Of a stretch of 64,000 nucleotides of DNA, positions 24,215 through 32,793 are shown piece by piece. A program made the translations under genes and the position numbers. Numbering within the stretch: the stretch's first letter is position 1; every line of letters starts with the position of its first letter. The notes under the pieces were generated by a model that saw only the letters and a program-made list of their open reading frames with translations, was not told where the DNA came from and ran no database searches. Origin of the DNA: a virus. Where the stretch lies: positions 1-64,000 of the IMG/VR virus record IMGVR_UViG_3300042691_019533; one strand, written 5' to 3'.

Positions 24215-24912
24215 ATGTAAGTTTAGGGTTTTTAAATTATAATAGTTTTTTATATATAGAAAAACAGTTACAAAAAGATTATTTCAATCTATCAAATGGA
24301 GTTATAAACGAAATAATCATACAAGATGATTGTAGCGAAGATGATTTTGAAAAATTAAAAAAAATAGAAACTCAAAATATTAAAGTTTTTAAAAATGAAA
24401 AAAGAATTAAACCATTATTAGGAAGAATAAATTTAGTTAATAATTGCAATAACGATTGGGTTTTATTGATGGATTCTGATAATTTTTTAGATAAAAAATC
24501 TTTTGATTCATTATTTAATAATGATATTATTTTTAATTCTAATACGATTTATGCTCCAGATTTTGCTAGGCCAAAATTTAATTATAAAGCTATTTCTAAT
24601 TTTAATTTAGATTTAAATATAGTTAAAAATAATTTTAATTATTTAATTTGTTTTTTAAATATTGGAAATTATTTAATACCAAAAAAAGAGTATTTAAATA
24701 TAGCTAAAAAAATAGACAAAAAGTTTTCTGAATATACAATGGAAGTATTGTATTACAATTATTTATGGTTAAGTAGTGGAAATTTAATTAAATGTGTTAA
24801 AGATTATGAATACGATCATACCATGAGAGATGATTGCTTTTCATACGCAAACGATAAAAATTTTAATGAAATTTTACCATTAATAACAAAATTATATTTA
24901 AATAATATATGA
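24211..24912 (+). CDS. GT2-like glycosyltransferase
   Basis: A 233-residue protein: start MNVSLGFLNYNSFLYIEKQL, EIIIQDDCSEDDFEKLKK (about residue 35), LLGRINLVNNCNNDWVLLMD (about 70-89) and the metal site DSDNFLD (about 87). This is the normal GT2 order. Acceptor-side residues lie in YLICFLNIGNYLIPKKEY (about 147), and the C-terminus is EYDHTMRDDCFSYAND. It is followed directly (ATGA) by the DUF268 gene. Confidence 0.78.
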   Translation: MNVSLGFLNYNSFLYIEKQLQKDYFNLSNGVINEIIIQDDCSEDDFEKLKKIETQNIKVFKNEKRIKPLLGRINLVNNCNNDWVLLMDSDNFLDKKSFDSLFNNDIIFNSNTIYAPDFARPKFNYKAISNFNLDLNIVKNNFNYLICFLNIGNYLIPKKEYLNIAKKIDKKFSEYTMEVLYYNYLWLSSGNLIKCVKDYEYDHTMRDDCFSYANDKNFNEILPLITKLYLNNI

Positions 24913-25640
24913 ATTCTCCAAAATTAAAAGATTTAACAGAAGAACAAATTAAAAATTTTACTTTAGACTCTAAAATACCAATAAGAGAATGGTATTTTAA
25001 TGAGTCTGAAGTTCGAGTTTCACATTTATACGAACAAAATGTTATAATGCATCTTAAACAGATGGCCAAATATAGACAAACTAATTATTACGGACAAACT
25101 GATAATTGGTTATATCAAGCATTGACAGACTTCTCTATACGCGGTAAAGATGTCCTAATAATAGGATCATTAATGCCTTGGTACGAATCTATAGCTTTAG
25201 AATTTGGATGTAACACATGTACAGTGGTAGAATATAGAATACAAGATAAAATAGTTCCGAATGTAAAATATATACAACCACATGAATTATTAGATTTAAA
25301 ATTTGATGTTGTTTTTTCAATATCTTCATATGAACATGATGGTTTAGGTAGGTATGGAGATCCTATAAATCCAAATGCTGATATCGAAGCAATGAGAAAC
25401 ATTAAAAATAATTTAAAACCTAATGGAATTTTATATTTAGCCGTCCCAGTTGGAGTAGATGAGATAGTGTGGAATGCCCATAGGGTATATGGTAAAATTA
25501 GATTACCAATGTTAATACATTCTTGGGATTTAATTGGAAAATATGGAATAACTAAAGACATTTGGAACACCCCATACACTAATGACTGTCCGGCTCAACC
25601 AATTTTAGTATTAAAAAATAATGAAACTAAAACAATTTAA
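24909..25640 (+). CDS. DUF268-family protein (methyltransferase-like fold)
   Basis: A 243-residue protein matching DUF268: VLIIGSLMPWYESIALEFG (about residues 81-99, a nucleotide/SAM-binding start), then TCTVVEYR, the signature SSYEHDGLGRYGDPINPNAD (about 139-158), NLKPNGILYLAVPVG (about 173-187) and WNAHRVYGKIRLPML. The family has a Rossmann methyltransferase-like layout, but its reaction is unproven as far as I know. It occurs with sugar-modifying genes, so a sugar methylation or similar step is a plausible inference. It overlaps the exostosin-like gene by 20 bases. Confidence 0.78.
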   Translation: MNSPKLKDLTEEQIKNFTLDSKIPIREWYFNESEVRVSHLYEQNVIMHLKQMAKYRQTNYYGQTDNWLYQALTDFSIRGKDVLIIGSLMPWYESIALEFGCNTCTVVEYRIQDKIVPNVKYIQPHELLDLKFDVVFSISSYEHDGLGRYGDPINPNADIEAMRNIKNNLKPNGILYLAVPVGVDEIVWNAHRVYGKIRLPMLIHSWDLIGKYGITKDIWNTPYTNDCPAQPILVLKNNETKTI

Positions 25641-26511
25641 TGAATTTATATTAGAAATTGAACAATCTCCATATCCACCATATCATAAAGGATATTATTT
25701 AGAGAGATATTTTATAGACTTTTATATAAAAAATAGAAAAATTATAGACGATACGGGATATCAATTTTTACCTATAACTTGGACTGATATTTATATACAT
25801 AAACCACATTTAAGAGGTAAATTACAAGAAATAATAAATTCTTTAGATAAAGAAAAAAAATATTTTACAGTATCACAACATGACGATGCACCTTTAGAAA
25901 TTTTACCACCACATACAGTTAAATTTTCCGCAGGAGGAAACGCATCAAACTGTGTACCCATACCTTTAATATGTAGTCCAATTGAAAATATTGAAAAGAA
26001 AGAAAAAGATATATTTTGCAGTTTTGTAGGAAGTGTAAACGCTCCAGTTAATGTTTTTGGAGAAATGGGACATAATACCAGAATGAAGATGTTAAACAAT
26101 CTTAAAGATAAGCCTGAATATATATTAAAACCAAGAGTATGGCAAACTAGTATAGAAGAAAGTCGAAAAAATTTATTTCTTGATCTTACATCAAGAAGTA
26201 AATTTACTCTATGTCCCAGAGGATATGGAGCAACAAGTTTTAGATTATACGAGGCTATGCAATTAAATTCTATTCCGGTTTATATTTATTATGACAAACC
26301 ATATCTACCATATAAAGACAAAATAGATTGGAATAGTTTTTGTGTATTAATTAATTTTAATGATATTGATAAATTGGATGAAAAATTAAAATCAATAACT
26401 GAGGAAACTTATGATAAGATGTTAAATAAAATAAGTGAAATATATCAAAAATACTTTACTTTTGAAGGTATGTGCAATAGAATAATCGAAACATTACAAG
26501 AATCAATATGA
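25621..26511 (+). CDS. Exostosin-like glycosyltransferase (GT47-type)
   Basis: A 296-residue protein with the exostosin-family C-terminal signature: SKFTLCPRGYGATSFRLYEA (about residues 193-212), AMQLNSIPVYIYYDKPYLPY, then IDWNSFCVLI. The DIFCSFVGSVN and NTRMKMLNNLK segments (about 137 and 155) match the family core. These enzymes transfer sugars such as glucuronic acid, galactose or arabinose in eukaryotes and some bacteria; the substrate here is unknown. No membrane anchor is present. Confidence 0.85.
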   Translation: MKLKQFNEFILEIEQSPYPPYHKGYYLERYFIDFYIKNRKIIDDTGYQFLPITWTDIYIHKPHLRGKLQEIINSLDKEKKYFTVSQHDDAPLEILPPHTVKFSAGGNASNCVPIPLICSPIENIEKKEKDIFCSFVGSVNAPVNVFGEMGHNTRMKMLNNLKDKPEYILKPRVWQTSIEESRKNLFLDLTSRSKFTLCPRGYGATSFRLYEAMQLNSIPVYIYYDKPYLPYKDKIDWNSFCVLINFNDIDKLDEKLKSITEETYDKMLNKISEIYQKYFTFEGMCNRIIETLQESI

Positions 26512-27122
26512 AAAAAATATTTTTAGATTGCGGAACTAATCTATGCCAAGGACTACAAGAAATATCAAAAAAACACAACATTACAGATGAATGGGAGGTT
26601 TATTCTTTCGAAGCTAATCCGTTAACATATAGTATAATAAATAAAAATAAATTTTCAAATGTTAAATTTATCAATAAAGCAGTATGGAATGAAAATTGCA
26701 CAAAAAATCTTACGGTAGAAATATGGCCTGGTGAAGTTAAAAAAAGCGATATTTATAATATCAAAGATGATATAGTAACTGATTTACCAATTGGTGGAGG
26801 ATGCAATATCATGGATGAAAATTTTATATTTATTCACTCAAAAGAAGAAAATATTACTAAAAAAGCTCATATAGTAGAATGTTTTGATTTCAGTAATTTT
26901 ATTTTAAATAATTTTAAAAAAGAAGATTTTATAATAATAAAATTGGATATTGAAGGTGCGGAATATCCCGTTTTAGAGAAAATGATAAAAGATGACACAT
27001 TAAAATATGTCGATATATTATATGTCGAATGGCATAACCATATGTTGATAAATAAATATGATGAAATTTCAATAATTAACGCTATAAAAAAAGAAAATAT
27101 AAATTTAAATATCTGGTTTTAA
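26508..27122 (+). CDS. FkbM-family methyltransferase
   Basis: A 204-residue SAM-dependent methyltransferase: IFLDCGTNLCQGLQEI (glycine motif, residues 4-19), VYSFEANPLTYSIINKN (about 31-47), VKFINKAVW (about 53), FILNNFKKEDFIIIKLDIEG (about 130-149) and the closing YVDILYVEWHNHM. This order is diagnostic of FkbM-type O-methyltransferases. It would methylate a sugar hydroxyl or small molecule. A second FkbM protein closes the island at 32186. Confidence 0.85.
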   Translation: MKKIFLDCGTNLCQGLQEISKKHNITDEWEVYSFEANPLTYSIINKNKFSNVKFINKAVWNENCTKNLTVEIWPGEVKKSDIYNIKDDIVTDLPIGGGCNIMDENFIFIHSKEENITKKAHIVECFDFSNFILNNFKKEDFIIIKLDIEGAEYPVLEKMIKDDTLKYVDILYVEWHNHMLINKYDEISIINAIKKENINLNIWF

Positions 27123-27134
27123 TATAAAAAATAT

Positions 27135-27908
27135 ATGAAAAAAATATTATTCGTTATAGCAAAATATAAAGACGAAAAAGAAAAAATATTTAAAGAGATT
27201 ATCTCTCCGAAAAATAAAAATTATTGTGATAAACATGGATTTAAATATGTGGTTATAGATTCTAAAACAGAAATTCCAATATTTAGAAATAACACAACTT
27301 GGAATAAATTAACAGTAATACGAGATCTTATAGATTCTGGAAAATTACAGAACGGGGACGTAATAATCAATCAAGATGCGGATATGATTTGGTATAATGA
27401 TAATTTTTCGTATGAGCCTGCTGATAATAAAAGTTTTTCAATATCGATTGATAGCGGAAATACTTTTTGTTTCGGATCTATAGGATTTAAAATAAATGAT
27501 TGGTCTAAACGACTAATTACAGATATTTTAGATGAAAATTTGTGGAATAGTACGTTACCATTATTATATAATGATGAAAGTTTTCCAGAAAAACCTCCAT
27601 TTTCATTTGCAAATTTATTTAGAGAACAAGCGATGTTTTATTATTTATTTGGTATAAAAAAACATTCTTGGAAGCCATTTAAAGATATTGAGAATTTTGG
27701 TATACATTCAGATGTAACAGAATTTACAAAATATTCATTAGAAGAAGCGCATGAAAATCTAGATATTAAACCAACAAATTTTAATGTTACTTGTTGGGAA
27801 AACGAATCAGACTTGACGTATTACATAAATTTATTAAATAATAAATCAGATGTATATCTCAGACATTTTACTGGATGTGATTGGAATGTAGTTAAAAATT
27901 GGATTTAA
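27135..27908 (+). CDS. GT34-like glycosyltransferase (GMA12/MNN10 type)
   Basis: A 257-residue protein: start ILFVIAKYKDEKE, NYCDKHGFKYVVID (about residue 34), WNKLTVIRDLIDSGKLQNGD (about 56-75), and the metal site INQDADMIWYND (about 78-89), then CFGSIGFKINDWSKRLITDI and the closing LRHFTGCDWN with HFTGC. This matches the galactosyl/mannosyl transferase family related to GMA12/MNN10. It is 12 bases after the FkbM gene and four before the next. Confidence 0.78.
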   Translation: MKKILFVIAKYKDEKEKIFKEIISPKNKNYCDKHGFKYVVIDSKTEIPIFRNNTTWNKLTVIRDLIDSGKLQNGDVIINQDADMIWYNDNFSYEPADNKSFSISIDSGNTFCFGSIGFKINDWSKRLITDILDENLWNSTLPLLYNDESFPEKPPFSFANLFREQAMFYYLFGIKKHSWKPFKDIENFGIHSDVTEFTKYSLEEAHENLDIKPTNFNVTCWENESDLTYYINLLNNKSDVYLRHFTGCDWNVVKNWI

Positions 27909-27912
27909 TCTT

Positions 27913-28983
27913 ATGAAAATATGTGTAATAGGTAATGATTATAAACAGCAATTTCCACTATGTAGTTATGGTGGAATAGAATCATGCGTTGAAAATTTAT
28001 GTATAGGTATGAGAGATTACCTACCGAAAGATAATAAATTTAGTGTTATAGTACCAAAAATTTTGACTGGAGAAAAAGACTATGGATTTAAAATAATTCA
28101 AACTAATTATATAGAGTCTTCCATCTCCGGCGTTTCTTTTTATGAATTCGGACGAGAGATTAATCAAGCAATTAGAAATTCAAAATCAAAACCAGATATT
28201 ATTTGGTCGCAAAGTGCTTGGTCTGCTAAATCTTTTTGTGATTTAAATATACCAGTTATAGTAACTATTCATGATAGTTGCGGATGGGAAGAAAATAAAT
28301 TTATTTTTAACGAAAATGTATATTATAGATTTGTTTCTAAATTTTTATACGATCATGTTTTACAAGATGCAAATAATAACGAATTCGTTGCTAAGATAAA
28401 ATCTAAAAGCTTTTGGGGTCATTCCGGATTAATAGATGATGAATATGATTTTGAACCTAATAAGGAAGATTATGTATTATGGGTAGCGGGATTTAATTGG
28501 GGAATGCATAGTAAAGGATTAGATATATTAATAGATTTAGCTAAAAAAATACCAGAACAAAAATTTGTGGTTTATGGTATGGGGGATGACAATATTGAAA
28601 ATTATTTAAAAGATTTAAATAACAAAATATTAAATTTTGAATTTAAAGGAAAATTAAATAGAGGAGAAGATCATAAAAAAGCATTTAAAAAAGCTAGATT
28701 ATTTGCGATGTTAAGTAGAGTACCAGAAGCTTTCGGTAGAACTGGATTAGAGGCTATATCTAAAGGAACTCCGGTGATTGGAACAAGTATAGGATCTATA
28801 CCAGAACAAGTAAACCACGAAAATGTTGGTTACTGCTCTAACAATATAGACGAATTAGCACAAGCTATTAAATTTAAAAAATTTGATAATTTAAAATGTT
28901 TTGAATATTCAAAATCCAACTATCATATTAAAAATGAAATTAATTTTTTACTGGAAAAAAGCAATTTAATTTTAAATAAATGA
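27913..28983 (+). CDS. GT4-type (GT-B fold) glycosyltransferase
   Basis: A 356-residue retaining glycosyltransferase: the amino domain begins MKICVIGNDYKQQFPLCSYG with the GGIES acceptor loop. The C-terminal donor domain has YVLWVAGFNWGMHSKGLDIL (about residue 191), FVVYGMGDDNIENYL, EFKGKLNRGEDHKKAFKKAR and the nucleotide-sugar site EAFGRTGLEAISKGTPVIGT (about 270-289) with the E-x7-E pair. The only clearly GT-B enzyme in the island. It overlaps the UGM gene by four bases. Confidence 0.88.
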   Translation: MKICVIGNDYKQQFPLCSYGGIESCVENLCIGMRDYLPKDNKFSVIVPKILTGEKDYGFKIIQTNYIESSISGVSFYEFGREINQAIRNSKSKPDIIWSQSAWSAKSFCDLNIPVIVTIHDSCGWEENKFIFNENVYYRFVSKFLYDHVLQDANNNEFVAKIKSKSFWGHSGLIDDEYDFEPNKEDYVLWVAGFNWGMHSKGLDILIDLAKKIPEQKFVVYGMGDDNIENYLKDLNNKILNFEFKGKLNRGEDHKKAFKKARLFAMLSRVPEAFGRTGLEAISKGTPVIGTSIGSIPEQVNHENVGYCSNNIDELAQAIKFKKFDNLKCFEYSKSNYHIKNEINFLLEKSNLILNK

Positions 28984-29978
28984 AAGCTAATATAATTGGA
29001 TGTGGATTATCAGGAATTACATCAGCTATTTTATTAAAAGATAAAGGATATGATGTAACTATTTTCGAAACTAGATCTCATATTGGTGGAAATTGTTATG
29101 ATAGTAATTTATGCGGAACATTAGTTCATAATTACGGTCCTCATATATTTCATACTAGCGATGATGAAGTATATGAATTTTTAAGTAGATATACTGAATG
29201 GATAGAATTTAAAAACAAACCTAAAGGAAATACTAAAGTTGGTCTAATATCATTACCATATAGTAAAAAAACTATAAAAGAAATAGGAAAAGAATTATCT
29301 CAAGAAGAAATAGTAGATTTAATTTTTAAAGATTACTCAGAAAAACAATGGGGAGTATCTTTTGAAGATATTCCAAAATCTATTACAAATAGAATACCAA
29401 AAACTAAAGATTGCGAAGATCCCACATGGTACGAAGGAGAAAAATATCAATGTTTACCTAAGAATGGGTATACAAAAATGATGGAAAATATGTTGAGTGG
29501 ATTAAACGTGAAGCTAAATTGTAATGATACGGATTGGAAAAACTACAATTCAGATATAACGATTTACACTGGTAAAATAGATGAATATTTCAATTGCTGT
29601 TATGGTAAATTACCATATAGATCTCTTAATTTTATACACGAAATAACTCCAAATAAGTTAGATTATCCAATAATTAATCAAAATAACAAAGAAACAAATT
29701 ATACAAGAATTTACGACCATAGTTATTTTTCGGAAAAACATAAAGGATTAACAGTAATAACAAAAGAATACCCAAAAAATTCAGAACCACAAGATGTTCC
29801 TTTCTATCCTATTCCGTTCGGAGAAGGATTAAAATTGTATTCTAAATATAAGGAATTAGCAGATAAAGAAAAACATATTGTTTTTGTTGGTAGACTTGCT
29901 ACTTATACATATTTAGACATGTGGATGGCCGTTAAACAGGCTATGATTAAAATAAAAAATATTGAAAAAACAAAATAA
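28980..29978 (+). CDS. glf: UDP-galactopyranose mutase
   Basis: A 332-residue flavoenzyme converting UDP-galactopyranose to UDP-galactofuranose, the donor for galactofuranose residues. The dinucleotide fold starts MKANIIGCGLSGITSAILL. HIGGNCYDS and HNYGPHIFHTSDDEVYEFL (residues about 40-62) are UGM signatures. KDYSEKQWG and NYTRIYDHSYF follow. FVGRLATYTYLDMWMAVKQA at the end is the FAD-binding C-terminal motif. Because only galactofuranose pathways need this enzyme, the island very likely makes or attaches galactofuranose. It overlaps the preceding GT4 gene by four bases. Confidence 0.92.
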   Translation: MKANIIGCGLSGITSAILLKDKGYDVTIFETRSHIGGNCYDSNLCGTLVHNYGPHIFHTSDDEVYEFLSRYTEWIEFKNKPKGNTKVGLISLPYSKKTIKEIGKELSQEEIVDLIFKDYSEKQWGVSFEDIPKSITNRIPKTKDCEDPTWYEGEKYQCLPKNGYTKMMENMLSGLNVKLNCNDTDWKNYNSDITIYTGKIDEYFNCCYGKLPYRSLNFIHEITPNKLDYPIINQNNKETNYTRIYDHSYFSEKHKGLTVITKEYPKNSEPQDVPFYPIPFGEGLKLYSKYKELADKEKHIVFVGRLATYTYLDMWMAVKQAMIKIKNIEKTK

Positions 29979-29990
29979 TAATAATATAAT
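29962..29990 (+). promoter_or_regulatory. Sigma70-type promoter inside the island
   Basis: TTGAAA (29962-29967), a 17-bp spacer and TATAAT (29985-29990), five bases before the ATG at 29996. The -35 overlaps the last codons of the UGM gene. It would give independent expression of the last four island genes. Confidence 0.65.
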
Positions 29991-29995
29991 TGTTT

Positions 29996-30751
29996 ATGAA
30001 AAAAAATAAATTAGGTATATTTATGACTTTTTTCGATGAAACAAAGGCTATAAAATATGCAATTTCATCGCTGAGACGCTTTTACCCCGAATCTCCACTT
30101 TATATAGTATATGAAAGTGATGAAGATTTTAGTTTCTTAAAAAAAGATACTAATAATGTTTATTATAAAGTTGATGATACGATGGGTTCCGTATTAGGTA
30201 TCAACGATCAAAATTTTCGAACTGAAAAAAATCAAAAAAATATTAAAATTGCAACATTAGCTGTTATAGAAAGAGTATCAAAAGCTATAGAATATTTTGA
30301 TTCTGAATATATATTACAACACTGTCCAGACTCGTTAATTAGAGGAAAATTGACAATCCCAGAAAACACTGGCCTTTTAGGTTCGAGAGTAAATCAATAT
30401 TTCTCAGATGACGTTAATAAAGTATTAATAAAGTATGGCGGAATTCCAATAACTGCTTTTGGTGCTGTACCAGCTATTTATAATAGTGATGATTTTTTAA
30501 AAGCAAAAAATATCTTTTTAAAAAATGAAACTCTATTAGATGAATTATGTAATGCGTGGTACCCAATTTTTTCTCATGATATTTTATTACCTATATTATT
30601 TTCATTAATAGGAAAAATGGAAACGTTTAATCCTGAAATTACAGAATGTGGTAGAAATCCAAATTGGACTAATTCTGGACATCCACTATTACATCAATTC
30701 CGGTTTAACTATCCACATAGAACTTCAAAATATAAAGTAAATGAAAATTAA
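29996..30751 (+). CDS. Glycosyltransferase-like protein, unknown
   Basis: The ATG at 29996 was chosen over an upstream TTG at 29990. The product has 251 residues. The start KLGIFMTFFDETKAIKYAIS and SLRRFYPESPLYIVYESDED resemble GT-A proteins. The middle YFDSEYILQHCPDSLIRGKL (about residue 103) occupies the place of the metal-site strand but has CPD, not DxD. ITAFGAVPAIYNSDDFLKAK (about 150) fits an acceptor loop, and a HDILLPILFSLIG helix follows. A GT assignment is likely from context, but the reaction is not established. Confidence 0.62.
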   Translation: MKKNKLGIFMTFFDETKAIKYAISSLRRFYPESPLYIVYESDEDFSFLKKDTNNVYYKVDDTMGSVLGINDQNFRTEKNQKNIKIATLAVIERVSKAIEYFDSEYILQHCPDSLIRGKLTIPENTGLLGSRVNQYFSDDVNKVLIKYGGIPITAFGAVPAIYNSDDFLKAKNIFLKNETLLDELCNAWYPIFSHDILLPILFSLIGKMETFNPEITECGRNPNWTNSGHPLLHQFRFNYPHRTSKYKVNEN

Positions 30752-30760
30752 ATTAAAATT

Positions 30761-31354
30761 ATGATAAACGAATATATAGAAAAAACAATAACAGGAACAA
30801 GAGACTCGGATAGGCATTTATTAGTACTATTCAGCATAGCGTTAGCGACTAAAGGTAAAAATTATATAGAACTAGGAGTAAGATCAGGAGATAGTACAAC
30901 TCCATTAAAATTAGCGGCTAAATTAAATTCAGGTAAATTATATTCTGTTGATATTGATGAAAACCCTTTTAAAACTAAAAAAGACGAAAATTGGGAATTT
31001 TTTCAAAGCGATGCTGTTGAATTTTTATCGAACTGGGAGGATTCAAAAAAACCTACTCCCGATTTTATATATGTTGACGATTGGCATAGTTATGATCACG
31101 TAAAAAAAGAATTAGATATTATCGATAGAATAGTAACACCGTCAACAATTATATTATTACATGATAGCATGTATGGAAATACATGTCCATATTATCACTC
31201 CGACTTAACCTTAAAGGATGGACAATGGGCTAATGGAGGCCCATATAGAGCTATTGCAGAATTGAATCCTCAATTTTGGGAGTTTTCTACGTTACCTTGG
31301 AGTCATGGTTTGACGATTTTAAGAAAAAAATATTCAAACAGGACAACTACATAA
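30761..31354 (+). CDS. Class I SAM-dependent methyltransferase
   Basis: A 197-residue protein with the Methyltransf_24/CmcI-type pattern: NYIELGVRSGDSTTPLKLAA (residues about 34-53, SAM-binding start), KLYSVDIDENPF (about 60), WEFFQSDAVEFL, and DFIYVDDWHSYDHVKKELDI (about 101-120) with the DDxHxYDxV motif typical of this group, then PSTIILLHDSMYG. It is probably an O-methyltransferase acting on a sugar or polyketide-like acceptor. Its stop overlaps the next start by one base (TAATG). Confidence 0.82.
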   Translation: MINEYIEKTITGTRDSDRHLLVLFSIALATKGKNYIELGVRSGDSTTPLKLAAKLNSGKLYSVDIDENPFKTKKDENWEFFQSDAVEFLSNWEDSKKPTPDFIYVDDWHSYDHVKKELDIIDRIVTPSTIILLHDSMYGNTCPYYHSDLTLKDGQWANGGPYRAIAELNPQFWEFSTLPWSHGLTILRKKYSNRTTT

Positions 31355-32169
31355 TGAAAATATTAGTTTTAGGTTCAAGTGGACAGATAGGAAAACCAAC
31401 TATTAAATATCTAAAAGATAATAATCACGATATTATCGAATGGGATATTCTAAAAGATCCATCAAACGATTTAAGAATACCAAACAAGGAATTATACAAA
31501 ACAATCAACACGTCTGATTTTGTTTATTATTTAGCATCTGATGTTGGAGGTGCAAAATATTTAGAAAAAAAACAAGATTCTTTCGAATTTATTAATAATA
31601 ACATGTTAATAATGTCCAACACATTTAAAGCTCTTAAAGAATGTAATAAACCTTTCATATTTACATCATCGCAAATGGCTGATTTAAAACATTCGACTTA
31701 TGGACAATTAAAATTATTAGGAGAAAAAATTACAAATGATATTGGAGGATTAGTTGTTAGACTTTGGAATGTATATGCTGAAGAAACGGATATTGAAAAA
31801 TCACATGTTATAACCGATTTTATTAAAATGGCGAAAACTTATAATAAAATTAACATGAGAACGGATGGTATGGAATCTAGACAATTTTTATATGCTGAAG
31901 ATTGTGCCAAGTGTTTATTAACACTAACAAAAAAATACAATCAATTAGATAAAACTAAACCATATCATATTACTAGTTTTAAATGGACTACAATAAAAGA
32001 CATAGCATTAATAATATCTAAATTAACAGGATGTGAGATTATATTTAATAAAAATAAAGATAAAACGCAAATGAACGCTATGAATCCGCCTAATAAATAT
32101 ATATTAAATTTTTGGGAACCTACGATTTCTTTAGAAGAGGGTATAAAAATATTAATTGATTCAAAATAA
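31354..32169 (+). CDS. NAD-dependent sugar epimerase/dehydratase (extended SDR)
   Basis: The start was set at ATG 31354 (MKILVLGSSGQIG), not an in-frame upstream ATG inside the previous gene, giving 271 residues. The dinucleotide motif GSSGQIG is at residues 7-13. DFVYYLASDVGGAKYLEKK follows, then the TSSQMAD region and the catalytic YGQLK (Y-x3-K, about residue 111). RQFLYAEDCAKCLL (about 170) is the substrate-side segment of NDP-sugar epimerases and dehydratases. It probably makes a modified nucleotide sugar for the island; the product cannot be read. Confidence 0.85.
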   Translation: MKILVLGSSGQIGKPTIKYLKDNNHDIIEWDILKDPSNDLRIPNKELYKTINTSDFVYYLASDVGGAKYLEKKQDSFEFINNNMLIMSNTFKALKECNKPFIFTSSQMADLKHSTYGQLKLLGEKITNDIGGLVVRLWNVYAEETDIEKSHVITDFIKMAKTYNKINMRTDGMESRQFLYAEDCAKCLLTLTKKYNQLDKTKPYHITSFKWTTIKDIALIISKLTGCEIIFNKNKDKTQMNAMNPPNKYILNFWEPTISLEEGIKILIDSK

Positions 32170-32185
32170 AATAAATTAAAAATTT

Positions 32186-32761
32186 ATGCAAAAAAAAATA
32201 TACATAGAAGCTGGAGCTAATGACGGGGTTAATGGTTCAAGAGGAATACAGTTTAAAGATAATTCTGAATATATGGGAATTCTAATAGAACCTCATCCTG
32301 TGATATTTAATTATTGTTTGAATTCTAGAAAAAACGATAATACATTATTATATAATGTAGCATTAGTATCAAGAAATCATAAAGAACCTACAATTGAATT
32401 ACAATTACATTCTTTACATCATCCTATGAATTCTATTAAAAAATCCATAGGACAGGCTTATAATAATTCGATTACAGTTCAAGCTAGAACTCTACAATCT
32501 ATCGTAGATGAAAATAATATATCTGAGGTGGATTATTTATATTTAGATGTTGAAGGTTATGAAAATGAAGTTTTAATGGGGATAGATTTTAATAAGACTA
32601 AGTTTAAATATATAGAAGTAGAATGCCATGCAGAATTTATAGGTATGTCTACAGAAGATGAAATTAAAATGCATAGCGATCATTTAGAAAAATATAATTA
32701 TAAAGTAATTGAAAAAAATACAAATGAAGGATCTTTAAAGTTAGTTTTTATTCAAAATTGA
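32186..32761 (+). CDS. FkbM-family methyltransferase (second copy)
   Basis: A 191-residue SAM-dependent methyltransferase: IYIEAGANDGVNGSRG (residues 5-20, glycine motif), YMGILIEPHPVIFNYCLNSR (about 30-49), LYNVALVS, ARTLQSIVDENNISEVDYLY and LDVEGYENEVLMGI (about 119-132), ending in a FKYIEVECH strand. It is FkbM-type but clearly different from the 26508 copy, so it likely has another acceptor. It is the last island gene before the gp46 gene. Confidence 0.83.
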   Translation: MQKKIYIEAGANDGVNGSRGIQFKDNSEYMGILIEPHPVIFNYCLNSRKNDNTLLYNVALVSRNHKEPTIELQLHSLHHPMNSIKKSIGQAYNNSITVQARTLQSIVDENNISEVDYLYLDVEGYENEVLMGIDFNKTKFKYIEVECHAEFIGMSTEDEIKMHSDHLEKYNYKVIEKNTNEGSLKLVFIQN

Positions 32762-32786
32762 AAAATTTAAATTTATATGTTATAAT
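32758..32786 (+). promoter_or_regulatory. Sigma70-type promoter for gp46
   Basis: TTGAAA (32758-32763), a 17-bp spacer and TATAAT (32781-32786), with an extended -10 (TGtTATAAT). Seven bases separate it from the GTG at 32794, so the message would start at or next to the initiation codon. The -35 lies across the last codons of the FkbM gene. Confidence 0.7.
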
Positions 32787-32793
32787 ATAAGTT

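Noticed and set aside
25115-25579. Minus-strand 154-codon frame
   Set aside because: Antisense to the DUF268 gene, whose conserved motifs prove the plus-strand frame.
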